Source: Candidatus Poribacteria bacterium (GTDB lineage Bacteria; Poribacteria; WGA-4E; WGA-3G). From it: 64,000 nt of DNA. The notes under the pieces were generated by a model that was not told the DNA's origin, did not search any database, and saw only the letters and a program-made list of their open reading frames with translations. Below are positions 1 to 7,618 of this stretch, one piece after another. Each line of letters begins with the position of its first letter. Within the stretch, counting starts at the first letter, position 1. The stretch lies in contig JAPOZO010000063.1 in NCBI GenBank assembly GCA_026706025.1, positions 1-64,000 of the forward strand, read 5' to 3'. Both the position numbers and the translations under genes were made by a program.

Positions 1-256
1 AAAAATAGAGTGGAGACGGCTTTTTGTAAAGATATCCGGGGCCTTCTTGCGCAATGCTAAATAAATCCGTCCGAGATCTTAAGGTATTTAGAGATTTTGT
101 GGTAGCATCATGATATTTCTGCATACGCACAGGGTGTTCCTCGATATGGATCATCGCGTTAATCAACATCAAAACGAAAAGCAATGCTGTCGCAAGTGCA
201 AATCGGAGGCTATTAAGGTTGTCATACAGTTCACGTTTTGTAATATGCCAAATCAT
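1..256 (-). CDS. ABC-2 type transporter permease, partial (runs off left edge)
   Basis: An ATG at 256-254 on the complement opens 85 codons without a stop up to the window edge, so only the N-terminus is present. The start MIWHITKRELYDNL is clearly related to the N-terminus of the next permease (MILTTLIRRELLDNL): a short cytoplasmic amphipathic stretch, one hydrophobic helix at about residues 19-36, then a periplasmic loop with a KPSPL segment matching the RPPNL of the neighbour. It would be a membrane subunit of an ABC exporter. It starts 105 bp downstream of the paralogous gene at 362-1900 and is probably co-transcribed. The ribosome site is weak (CTAAGAT). Family assignment rests mainly on the paralogue. 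Confidence 0.72.
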   Translation of the reverse strand, partial: MIWHITKRELYDNLNSLRFALATALLFVLMLINAMIHIEEHPVRMQKYHDATTKSLNTLRSRTDLFSIAQEGPGYLYKKPSPLYF

Positions 257-337
257 ATCTTAGTTCTCGGTTGTCAGCAATTAGGAGTCAACAAGAAGCC
301 TTGTGGTATTCAAGTGAGAGGTACCTACTTACATACT

Positions 338-361
338 GATGGCTGATCACTGACAGCCATC
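338..361. terminator. 8-bp hairpin between the two permease genes
   Basis: GATGGCTG and CAGCCATC form a perfect 8-bp stem with an 8-nt loop, directly after the stop codon of the 362-1900 gene. There is no clear T-run, so it may be an attenuator, an mRNA-stabilising hairpin or a REP remnant rather than a true terminator. Confidence 0.35.
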
Positions 362-1900
362 TTACACTTTACTCCTTTGGAAAACCAAAAGTATTACTAT
401 AAAGAGAATTAAGTTCATCATGAACAGCAGGAGTAAATCGGGTAGTGCTCGCATCGCATTTATATCCACACCACTTCTCTGAAAAGAAAACTGAGGAAAA
501 TTTTCCCAATCCACCGATCCCTTGTCAGCAGAAAACCACCGTCGATCCCCGAACGCGTTTATATCGTAGAGATAGTCAACCACAGTCCTCCGGTACTTTC
601 GCGTCGCCTCGTAAAAATCTCTGAGTCCAAATAGGTCTGTACCCGCCCACGCTTGCGTCGCAGCGTCATACATCCCGACTGGCGAGAACCTCAAAAAGAT
701 GCGATCAACTATCGCTGGCTGAACGAAAACAGATTCAAGTACCTGTTTTCGCACAAGCCACGCACGTTCCGCGGTGTCGATGGTCTTTGGCACCGTGAAG
801 CGGTAATAGTTCTGCACGTGCGGCACCCGTGCTTCAAATTTATCATCAAGCTTCTCTATGTTTGAACCAGCAAGATAGGTGTATAGAAGTGTTGATTGTA
901 TTTTATGCCAATGCTCATAGTTGAAACCTGAACCACCTACCATACCAAAATGCGGATCTTCCCCTACTATACCAAAATGTGGATCTTCCCCTTGAATTGG
1001 ATCATTGGCAAGGTAGTCCTTACGTTCTCGGTCGAATGCCTCCCATATCTGTTCAATCTGATTAAAAGCAGATTCCAGACGGTCTTGGGAAGGCTGCGCG
1101 GGATTAATCGCAACAAGAATCACATTCGGATATACCAATACCAAAAATCCCCAGACAAACATCGCAAGCATTAGCGCAGTACCTGTTCTGCGGGCCATTA
1201 CTGAAATCAACATACCGCTGAGGTAGAAAACCGAAAGATACGCAATTGAACTCAAGACAATCCCACCAATACGAAGAAAATCATCAACCTTTAGTGATAC
1301 AATGGACGATGTCATTAGCAATATCACAACTAAGAGAAGACTTATCAAAAGCGGCACCAGCAAACATATCATTGCGCTAATGTATTTCGCCAATAAGATT
1401 TTAGCACGACTCACCGGATGCATTAGGACAAGACGCAATGTGCCGCGCTCACGCTCCCCGGCAAGTGCATCGTAGGCAAAAATAAGTGCCATAAGGCTCA
1501 AAACCACCTCAAAGATAAAGGTAATATCAATGGATGAGAAGAGATTCAGAAATGGATTCGTTGATCCATACTTCTGACCATCCCACAGTGTGGGCACATA
1601 ACTATAAAATACAAATACTTCGTTATTCAACCGCTTATCCAAGCCAACATTGAAAATACTCAACAGATTAGGTGGACGGACAACATCCCAACTTACCCCC
1701 GAATAGGTATCTCTTTCCTGCATTTGCTCGTGATTCGATTTAACAGCAGCACTGTAACTTGCTAACCGCCGATCATAATCCTTAATCAGCACAATGGTAC
1801 TTGCAACAACAAGCAGCAGCATAATGAGAACAGCTGCTGCAAATCGGAACGTCATTAGATTGTCAAGGAGCTCTCGGCGGATGAGTGTTGTTAGTATCAT
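362..1900 (-). CDS. ABC-2 type transporter permease (512 aa)
   Basis: Inner-membrane permease subunit of an ABC exporter. An N-terminal helix (about residues 20-40) is followed by a long periplasmic loop. A helix then leads into the hallmark cytoplasmic stretch AGERERGTLRLVL and PVSRAKILLAK (about 145-175), typical of ABC-2 permeases. Several more helices follow (about 175-265), then a second large periplasmic domain (about 270-480) and a C-terminal helix. This long-loop form resembles the DUF3526-type permeases. The ATG at 1900 has a good ribosome site (GAGAGG, 6 nt upstream). A 27-bp tandem duplication at 941-994 repeats GEDPHFGIV/GEDPHFGMV in the second loop. The ATPase partner is not in the window; the next gene is a truncated paralogue. 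Substrate unknown. Confidence 0.85.
   Translation of the reverse strand: MILTTLIRRELLDNLMTFRFAAAVLIMLLLVVASTIVLIKDYDRRLASYSAAVKSNHEQMQERDTYSGVSWDVVRPPNLLSIFNVGLDKRLNNEVFVFYSYVPTLWDGQKYGSTNPFLNLFSSIDITFIFEVVLSLMALIFAYDALAGERERGTLRLVLMHPVSRAKILLAKYISAMICLLVPLLISLLLVVILLMTSSIVSLKVDDFLRIGGIVLSSIAYLSVFYLSGMLISVMARRTGTALMLAMFVWGFLVLVYPNVILVAINPAQPSQDRLESAFNQIEQIWEAFDRERKDYLANDPIQGEDPHFGIVGEDPHFGMVGGSGFNYEHWHKIQSTLLYTYLAGSNIEKLDDKFEARVPHVQNYYRFTVPKTIDTAERAWLVRKQVLESVFVQPAIVDRIFLRFSPVGMYDAATQAWAGTDLFGLRDFYEATRKYRRTVVDYLYDINAFGDRRWFSADKGSVDWENFPQFSFQRSGVDINAMRALPDLLLLFMMNLILFIVILLVFQRSKV
941..994 (-). repeat. Tandem 27-bp in-frame duplication in the permease
   Basis: Two adjacent 27-bp units (941-967 and 968-994, 23 of 27 bases equal) encode GEDPHFGIV and GEDPHFGMV. 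The unit length is a multiple of three, so the frame is kept. It looks like a recent local slippage product. Confidence 0.8.
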
Positions 1901-2067
1901 GTATTCCTCTCAACAAGTTTACCAGTTCCCACTTTTTCTTCTCGCTTATCACGCTGATCCATCTATTATGTCTACTTACTGATCGATCCTAAGCCTAGAG
2001 AGCGGTTCTTTTAGTTGTAAAAATTAAAACAGCTTCATGCTAAAGTTGCGGTGTCCAGTCAAGAAAC

Positions 2068-2254
2068 TCACGGGGATTCAAGTGATTCTACCTCGCTCGG
2101 TTTCTCAAGTACCTGCGTAAATCGGTCGTGTTGTGCTATGTCGCTTTCTGTCGTCCGGATAACGTGCCAGGAATACAGCAGGCTACCGCCGACAACAAGC
2201 ACAAAGAACGCGAAACAGCCTTGGAACCATCGACTGGATAGTAAACCGTAACAT
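2068..2254 (-). pseudogene. Small single-span membrane protein, frameshifted
   Basis: An ATG at 2254 follows an excellent ribosome site (GAGAGG, 9-nt spacing) and starts MLRFTIQS, but this frame ends after about 23 codons. In the +1 frame the sequence continues as SRWFQGCFAFFVLVVGGSLL, then a charged tail and a TGA at 2068. That is a strong transmembrane helix with a short soluble C-terminus, and it fits the upstream piece if one base near 2232-2236 is extra. The repaired protein would have about 61 residues. It lies 168 bp upstream of the permease gene on the same strand and may belong to its operon. The shift is either a real mutation or a sequencing error. Function unknown. Confidence 0.5.
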
Positions 2255-2529
2255 ATTGTTCACCTCTCTCAGAGGCAGTGATCGGAAATTGCCGATAAAG
2301 TCAAACGTTGGAGAGATAGCAATCTTCCATTTGCTATAGATTGTAGTGCTTTGTTTGGTATATAGTGACGCGACTTAGCAATAAAAGCGTACATAATTCT
2401 GCAAAAAAGTAGAATTCTTATGAAAAATATTGGTAGGAAGCTTGCCTAAAACGGGAACGGAATTGGTAAGGTCGGAAAGCGTACCATAAAACACAAACTA
2501 TTTCTGATTTACATTCAAATTGCTACAGT

Positions 2530-4023
2530 TTATTTGACGATCCGACCATCAATATGATGCGCCGCCACGTTGCGTCCACAGAGGCTCAACACTGTTGGAA
2601 AGACATCAACAGAACGGATACACTGCTCTGCAATTGGATAATTCGTCGCAAGCGGGATGTGCATGTGCTCCGCAATTAACGCGCCGTGTGTAGCGTGATG
2701 CCTTGGTATTTCATAGCGGGCGCGTAAATCGTAACCGCTCTCAGCACTTAAGGTAAGGTCACCGGTTCGTTCACTGTTGAAAATCTGCCACAATTGAACG
2801 ATACCATCGGGATACGAACTGTCGTAAGTTTCTCGAAGTGCTTCTCGTGAGGACAGACTTTTGTAGAGGACACCGTATCCGAGTGGGTCTGTTCCAGCAA
2901 ACTCGTAAGAGAAACGTAGCGCGTCTGCACATTCAATAGAATTCGCTACAGTTTGTGGGTTTCCGTGATCCGTACCCAGTGAGTGACAAGAGATTTTCGC
3001 TTGTCCAGTTCGGCTTTGGACGATGATGTTTCCTGTATCACTCTGTCCCGCGACGAATCCCAATCCTTCTAGCTCAATCAGAGAACCAATGATGCCCATT
3101 CGGTAGAGTTTCTCGAAAGGTGTTCGTTCCCCCCATCCTTTTTTACCCGAACTGTTTTTAAAATAGAGATGCGTCATCCCATTTCCTGAGACCATGCTGG
3201 CGGATACGGTGCCTTGCCGCCAAACTTTGGGATAGTGCAAACACCGCCAACCGCCGTCATCTAAACGCTGTGGGATATCAATGTGCGTATGTGTGTCGCT
3301 CATCCCGTGGTCGCTGGTAATTAGAATAAGTGTATCTTCAAGCGTATTCGCCTTTTGCAAAATGTCAACAAGTTTACCAATCGCAGCGTCTATCTCTCGG
3401 TAAGTTTGGAGCACCTGTGGCGATTGTATCTCTGTGAGGTGAGAAAAAGTATCGACTGCGGGAAAAAGGCACGTGATAAACTGGTCACCTGTTTCAGCGG
3501 CTTTGTGTAACTGGCGAATTGCAATCTGGTTGACGAACCGCCATCGATGCGAAAAATGGGCGTAGGTATAGAGAAACGGTTTAATCCAGCGCGTCAGATT
3601 TTTAGCGGGTGGACACCCGCGGGCAAGTAGGTTGTAGATGTTACTTACGGGTGAGAAGAAATTAAATAAAGTAGGAGAATTAGGGGGCAAGTCGGCTTCA
3701 AAACGCAGTCCATCAAGTCCCATATAACTGCAGATGCCGGGTCGTTTGAAGCGGTGTGGGAGTTGAAAATTTGATTTGGATAGCCACCGAATCCCCGGGA
3801 TATTAACTGTACCCGGATACAACCCCATAAAAAATGGGATAAAGGCAGGTCCCGTTGTTGAAGGGAAGGCAGAAATCCCTTTGTTCAGACTACCGCGATC
3901 TACGACGTACTTCTTGATGTTTGGCAGGTCACCGTTTTCAATCAACGCTTTAAAGATTTCGTAGGGTGCCCCATCAATGATAATAAAGACCAAACGTTTG
4001 AAGTCCGGTTCGCTTGATACCAT
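2530..4023 (-). CDS. Type I phosphodiesterase / nucleotide pyrophosphatase (alkaline phosphatase superfamily), 497 aa
   Basis: Metal-dependent hydrolase of phosphodiesters or phosphonate-type substrates. The N-terminus VFIIIDGAPYEIF carries the first metal-binding Asp, and the nucleophile region is ISAFPSTTGPAFIPF (Thr in STTGP). A second metal site reads LFPAVDTFSH, then the signature ITSDHGMSDTHTH, and a late His near TDHGNPQT and HHATHGALIAEH. This is the metal ligand set expected of the phosphodiesterase/pyrophosphatase family. No signal peptide is visible, so it is probably cytoplasmic. The ATG at 4023 follows GGGAGG. It lies downstream of the zinc-ribbon gene in the same direction (77 bp apart), with a small palindrome at 4047-4061 between them. 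The natural substrate cannot be deduced. Confidence 0.85.
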   Translation of the reverse strand: MVSSEPDFKRLVFIIIDGAPYEIFKALIENGDLPNIKKYVVDRGSLNKGISAFPSTTGPAFIPFFMGLYPGTVNIPGIRWLSKSNFQLPHRFKRPGICSYMGLDGLRFEADLPPNSPTLFNFFSPVSNIYNLLARGCPPAKNLTRWIKPFLYTYAHFSHRWRFVNQIAIRQLHKAAETGDQFITCLFPAVDTFSHLTEIQSPQVLQTYREIDAAIGKLVDILQKANTLEDTLILITSDHGMSDTHTHIDIPQRLDDGGWRCLHYPKVWRQGTVSASMVSGNGMTHLYFKNSSGKKGWGERTPFEKLYRMGIIGSLIELEGLGFVAGQSDTGNIIVQSRTGQAKISCHSLGTDHGNPQTVANSIECADALRFSYEFAGTDPLGYGVLYKSLSSREALRETYDSSYPDGIVQLWQIFNSERTGDLTLSAESGYDLRARYEIPRHHATHGALIAEHMHIPLATNYPIAEQCIRSVDVFPTVLSLCGRNVAAHHIDGRIVK

Positions 4024-4046
4024 CTCTCCTCCCTAAATATGTGGGT

Positions 4047-4061
4047 GCGGTTTATGACCGC
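4047..4061. repeat. Small palindrome GCGGT/ACCGC (REP-like)
   Basis: GCGGT and ACCGC flank a 5-nt loop in the gap between the zinc-ribbon gene and the phosphodiesterase gene. Related GTGCGGTTTA palindromic stretches occur near 6198, suggesting one dispersed REP-like family. Confidence 0.4.
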
Positions 4062-4100
4062 GCTGGAACGTCAACCGTCAAACCGGGGCAGAAGACCATT

Positions 4101-4355
4101 CTACGAATTTCCTCGTTCGGTATAGACTTTCCATAGCCGCTGTGGATTCTCAACAGAGAGACCAACGTTACCACACTCACCACAGACAGTCGCCCTTAGT
4201 GCCTCTCTGTGAGCCTGCTTGAAAATCAAGGCATCCGGGTTACCCTGTACCTCAACTTCCAAATCTTGTCCTACGCCAGCATCGTAGCGATCCCGAATCC
4301 GTAAGTTGGGCATGATATTCTCAGAACCGCACCTGCCACATTTCATCGCAGCCAT
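4101..4355 (-). CDS. Small zinc-ribbon protein (84 aa)
   Basis: The protein has two CxxC knuckles, CGRCG near the N-terminus and CGECG near residue 60, which would form a single zinc ribbon as in many small nucleic-acid or adaptor proteins. The middle segment (IRDRYDAGVG) has no recognisable enzymatic motif. The start at 4355 (MAAMKCGRCG) is chosen because AAGGAG lies 10 nt upstream; an ATG further upstream has no ribosome site and would add an unlikely tail. It may be co-transcribed with the phosphodiesterase downstream. Exact role unknown. Confidence 0.7.
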   Translation of the reverse strand: MAAMKCGRCGSENIMPNLRIRDRYDAGVGQDLEVEVQGNPDALIFKQAHREALRATVCGECGNVGLSVENPQRLWKVYTERGNS

Positions 4356-4827
4356 CTGGATGGATCTCCTTATTTCGATAATCTGTTCTCGTTGGTTTAA
4401 CTTACGCAAACTATTATACCGCAAATTTCAACCGATGTCAATCTTCTGATAACGAAATCACAGGACCATTCAATTTTAAGGAATTATTGGATTGGACGTC
4501 TTTTTTTCCAGGATCCGGTGCGAAACGCTGCGATAGGCTGCGACAGGCTGCGAAAATTTCAGCGGTTTTTTAAAAAACATAACATATATTAAGTGTTATC
4601 GCCTGCGAAAAGGACAACACCAAAAACGGACAATTGAATGACCCTGCACGAAATCGTGAAATCGCAAAACGTGTGTAAATATTTTGTTAAAAGTTCAGAT
4701 TGAAAGGGACCATACACAAGAGATATTTCGTTGTATCTTTTCAGCATTTTCCCGTCCATATTAGACATACTGCACACGGTTTTTCTGAATGGACGAAGAA
4801 CTGATAATCCACAAATGAAATTTTAAT
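4356..4827. other. Intergenic region with three 10-bp tandem repeats
   Basis: This divergent gap is AT-rich and holds no convincing gene. At 4527-4556 three near-identical 10-bp units (GCTGCGATAG, GCTGCGACAG, GCTGCGAAAA) stand in tandem, followed by a short TTTTTTAAAAAA palindrome at about 4565-4576. These could be protein-binding sites, or part of a terminator; nothing in the sequence decides this. Confidence 0.5.
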
Positions 4828-4857
4828 TTGACAACCTATTATGTAATGTTGTATAAT
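4828..4857 (+). promoter_or_regulatory. Sigma-70-type promoter of the RHH regulator gene
   Basis: Consensus TTGACA (4828-4833) and TATAAT (4852-4857) are separated by 18 bp. They lie about 50 bp ahead of the ATG at 4909, giving a short leader with a good ribosome site (AGAGGAGA). Confidence 0.8.
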
Positions 4858-4870
4858 GATTACATGTAAT
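4841..4870. promoter_or_regulatory. Candidate operator overlapping the -10 box
   Basis: ATGTAAT (4841-4847) is followed by the perfect 12-bp palindrome ATTACATGTAAT (4859-4870), giving three half-sites of one 7-mer in inverted and direct arrangement across the -10 box. Ribbon-helix-helix proteins bind such short repeats cooperatively and often repress themselves, so the product of 4909-5232 is the likely ligand (inference). Confidence 0.55.
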
Positions 4871-4908
4871 TAAATTAACTGTATTTTTAGAGAAAGAGGA
4901 GATTTACA

Positions 4909-5232
4909 ATGCCAGAATTGAATCCAAGACAACAAGGCAGAAGGCAACGTGGGCGACGTGGCCCGCGGCATCCAAGAGAACCACGAAGACGGAATAATGT
5001 GGTTATGGTCAGGGTCGATGAGGAAAATCTCAGTCGGATTGACGAACTTGTGGAATCAGGACAGTTTAACAGCCGTTCTGAAGCGACAGCATTCCTCATT
5101 GGTGAAGGCATCAAATCCAAACAGCAGATGTTTGATAAAATGGCGGAAAAGATTTCTCAGATCCAAGGCTTGAGAGATGAACTTGAGGTGATGATTGCCG
5201 AAGACGCAAAACCATCCGAATCAGCCGAGTAG
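4909..5232 (+). CDS. Ribbon-helix-helix (CopG-like) DNA-binding protein (107 aa)
   Basis: A basic N-terminal tail rich in Arg and Gln (residues 1-27) leads into a classic RHH fold. The beta strand is NVVMVRVDEENLSRIDEL, then a turn at GQFNSRSEAT and a second helix AFLIGEGIKSK. The C-terminus (about 65-100) is predicted helical and may dimerise. The Arg-rich arm could contact DNA nonspecifically. Its own promoter is overlapped by a palindromic repeat, suggesting autorepression. The esterase gene follows 38 bp downstream on the same strand and is likely co-transcribed. The start ATG has a strong AGAGGAGA site. Confidence 0.8.
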   Translation: MPELNPRQQGRRQRGRRGPRHPREPRRRNNVVMVRVDEENLSRIDELVESGQFNSRSEATAFLIGEGIKSKQQMFDKMAEKISQIQGLRDELEVMIAEDAKPSESAE

Positions 5233-5270
5233 AAAATAGATGAAACCCCCGATAACGGAGAAGAAAGTCA

Positions 5271-6197
5271 ATGAGAAAGCCAGCGATGCAGATTATAGAA
5301 ATACTTATCTTGATTTTGTTTTTTGTAGCCACAACCTTGGTACTGGCACAGCGTCGAAGATCCACGGAGGCTATGAAAGTCCCCGAAGGTATAACAGCTT
5401 ATCGGGACATTGCTTATGTTACGGATGGACATGAACGACAGAAATTAGACCTCTATGTGCCAGACACCGGAAAAAACTTACCACTTGTTATCTGGGTACA
5501 CGGGGGAGCCTGGCGTGGCGGAAACAAGAAGCATTACGTCCCAATGGCATATCTCAATGCTGGCTATGCAGGGGCGAGTATTAACTATCGCTTGAGCCAG
5601 CACGCTATCTTTCCTGCGCAAATTGAGGATGTGAAAGCTGCTGTTCGGTGGCTGCGCGCCAATGCGGAGACTTACTGCCTTGACCCAAATCGTTTTGCAG
5701 CGTGGGGTTCATCTGCCGGTGGACACCTTGTTGCTATGCTCGGTACAACTGGCGACGTAGAGGCGTTTGAGGTGGGAGAAAACTTGGAAGTATCCAGTCG
5801 AGTCCAAGGGGTAGTCGATTACTATGGTCCCACCGATTTCCTTCAGATGGATGCACACCGCCTGCCTGAAGGACTGGTGCATGATACCCCTGACTCTCCT
5901 GAATCTCAATTGGTAGGGGGTCCGATTCAAGAACATAAGGATCGCGTCGCGAAAGCAAATCCAATCACTTATGTGTCCGCAGACGATCCGCCTTTTCTGA
6001 TTATCCACGGAGATCAAGACAAACTTGTTCCGTATCATCAGAGTGTGTTGTTGAAGGACGCGTTAGAAAAAGCGGGTGTATCGGTCACATTCTATAGGGT
6101 GGAAGGCGGCGGTCACGGCTGGTTTAGGGATCCAAAGGTTCCAGAATTGACGAAAGTTTTCCTTGAGCAACACTTGAAACCGACAAAACCGAAGTAG
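5271..6197 (+). CDS. Exported alpha/beta-hydrolase, carboxylesterase type (308 aa)
   Basis: An uncleaved or signal-type hydrophobic N-terminus (about residues 6-24) is followed by an alpha/beta-hydrolase domain of the BD-FAE/esterase kind. The oxyanion motif HGGAW is at about residue 77, the nucleophile elbow GSSAGG at about 146, the acid in HGDQDKLVP and the catalytic His in GGGHGW near the end. It would hydrolyse short acyl or aryl esters, perhaps feruloyl or acetyl groups on polysaccharides, in the periplasm. The substrate is not readable from sequence. The gene follows the RHH regulator closely. Ribosome site GGAGAA. Confidence 0.85.
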   Translation: MRKPAMQIIEILILILFFVATTLVLAQRRRSTEAMKVPEGITAYRDIAYVTDGHERQKLDLYVPDTGKNLPLVIWVHGGAWRGGNKKHYVPMAYLNAGYAGASINYRLSQHAIFPAQIEDVKAAVRWLRANAETYCLDPNRFAAWGSSAGGHLVAMLGTTGDVEAFEVGENLEVSSRVQGVVDYYGPTDFLQMDAHRLPEGLVHDTPDSPESQLVGGPIQEHKDRVAKANPITYVSADDPPFLIIHGDQDKLVPYHQSVLLKDALEKAGVSVTFYRVEGGGHGWFRDPKVPELTKVFLEQHLKPTKPK

Positions 6198-6224
6198 GTG
6201 CGGTTTACCAACCACCACTACTTC
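6191..6224. terminator. Imperfect inverted repeat between convergent genes
   Basis: GAAGTAG (6191-6197) and CTACTTC (6218-6224) form the base of a hairpin holding both stop codons of the convergent esterase and DUF3137-like genes, with a GGT/ACC inner stem. No strong T-run, so a bidirectional terminator is plausible but weak. Confidence 0.35.
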
Positions 6225-6832
6225 AATATAACTTGCGGATCATCTGCATACGCCGAGTCTATTTGAACGAGACGCTGTAAAATCAGGCAGAACAGTCCGA
6301 ACAGTGCTTTTAGTAACGCTGTCTCTTTGATAACACCGACGCATTCAAAATACAATTCATCAACACCTTCAGGGAAGTCAGAACCGAACCGTCCTTCATC
6401 ATCCTTGATCCTGAGATGAATCCTTGGCTGTGTTTGACACAATTCCTTTATTCTGTCATCCGCGAGTAACAATTTGATTTTCTCTGGATTGTTGCCTTTG
6501 ATGACAAACTGCTTATCAAAAAACGGATCCCCTATTTCTATGTCCTGCATACCGAAAAATTTGCGAATTGAACTGAAAAATCCTTCACGAAAGATCTGGA
6601 AATAGAGTCCATCCTTGTTTATAAACGGTGCGCGCATCCGAGTGCATATGATAGTGGTTGTTCCGGTTGAAACGGTATAAGTATCAAGTAGAATCTGCCA
6701 TTCACCGTGTTTGTAAATAAGAACGTCCTTGCCCCAAAAGCCACCCTCAATAAATTCACCGTCTATATCCGCGGCAATCTGTCCCCAAATTTCGTCTTTA
6801 GAAGGTCCAAAAATAGATTTGCGTTTACTCAT
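6218..6832 (-). CDS. DUF3137-like protein (204 aa)
   Basis: Soluble protein with a strand-rich pattern: IYKHGEWQILLDTYTVST, a FQIFREGFFSS segment and GDPFFDKQFVIKGNNPEKI, the last typical of DUF3137-like proteins that carry a conserved 'D..FD..F.I...N' block. A hydrophobic helix near residues 170-190 suggests loose membrane association. No catalytic motif is visible. It lies 64 bp downstream of the methyltransferase gene on the same strand. Family assignment is by pattern recall and is tentative; function unknown. Confidence 0.6.
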   Translation of the reverse strand: MSKRKSIFGPSKDEIWGQIAADIDGEFIEGGFWGKDVLIYKHGEWQILLDTYTVSTGTTTIICTRMRAPFINKDGLYFQIFREGFFSSIRKFFGMQDIEIGDPFFDKQFVIKGNNPEKIKLLLADDRIKELCQTQPRIHLRIKDDEGRFGSDFPEGVDELYFECVGVIKETALLKALFGLFCLILQRLVQIDSAYADDPQVILK

Positions 6833-6896
6833 TTTTCCCTCATAATGTAGATTTTATAGAAATAGCGGACGAAAATCACACCAATGAAAAGACGAA

Positions 6897-7580
6897 TTAA
6901 CGTTTTACTGCAACCGAAACACCGTCCCGGAGCGGAATGATCGTTGTGAACACATCAGGTGAACTATAGAGAAGCCGAGTCAACTCCTTAACACCAATCG
7001 TCGCGGCGTGAAACCACTGTTCCCGTTCATCAAGTCCTTCTGGTGGGTTGCTGCCGGGTTCCTGTGTGACAACGCGCCCACCCCAGATCATGTTATCTGT
7101 AATAAACAACCCGCCACTCCTAAGTCGTGGAATTGCTTTTTGGAACGCTTCGGGATATCCGTCTTTGTCGATGTCGTTGTAGATGATGTCAAAATCGCCT
7201 TCGGTTTCGTCAATAATTTCGAGCGCATTACCAACCCGATAATCGATGCGGTCTGCGATACCGCCGCGTGCAAGATAACCTGCTGCACGATCAGCGTTCT
7301 CCTGTGAACCGTCGGTACAGATAATAGAGGCTTCCGGTTTTTGCAGTGCTTTCGCCATCCAATACGCTGAATAACCAAAACCTGAGCCCATCTCAAAAAT
7401 CCGCGTCGGATTGGTGAGCAGCACCAATTGATGCAAAACACGCCCGACGAGTGGTCCCACAATCGGAAAGCGGTTTGCGCGTGCGTGTGCTTCCATCTCC
7501 GTAAGCACTTCATCGCGTTCAGGGATAATGTCGAGTAGATAATTGTCAATCGACGGATGAAGAATATCCAAACGTTGCAT
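6897..7580 (-). CDS. SAM-dependent O-methyltransferase, COMT-like (227 aa)
   Basis: Class I methyltransferase of the small, metal-dependent catechol/caffeoyl-CoA O-methyltransferase type. The glycine-rich SAM motif is FEMGSGFGYSAYW (about residue 60), the ribose-binding acidic residue is in IICTDGSQEN, and the metal-binding DIIYNDIDKDGY follows with the family's D..K..Y layout. It ends with IPLRDGVSVAVKR, the usual C-terminal strand. The ATG at 7580 has GGAG 6 nt upstream. It is encoded 38 bp after the Gfo/Idh dehydrogenase, likely one operon. The acceptor substrate is unknown. Confidence 0.88.
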   Translation of the reverse strand: MQRLDILHPSIDNYLLDIIPERDEVLTEMEAHARANRFPIVGPLVGRVLHQLVLLTNPTRIFEMGSGFGYSAYWMAKALQKPEASIICTDGSQENADRAAGYLARGGIADRIDYRVGNALEIIDETEGDFDIIYNDIDKDGYPEAFQKAIPRLRSGGLFITDNMIWGGRVVTQEPGSNPPEGLDEREQWFHAATIGVKELTRLLYSSPDVFTTIIPLRDGVSVAVKR

Positions 7581-7618
7581 AAATCGCTCCTTGCTGGCGA
7601 GGTATCAGTTCGCTGTTT

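Noticed and set aside
110-346. Plus-strand 78-codon frame
   Set aside because: It is the shadow of the truncated permease read on the complement, and has no ribosome site.
4589-4777. Minus-strand 62-codon frame in the divergent gap
   Set aside because: No ribosome site, no homology-like pattern, and an AT-rich spacer composition.
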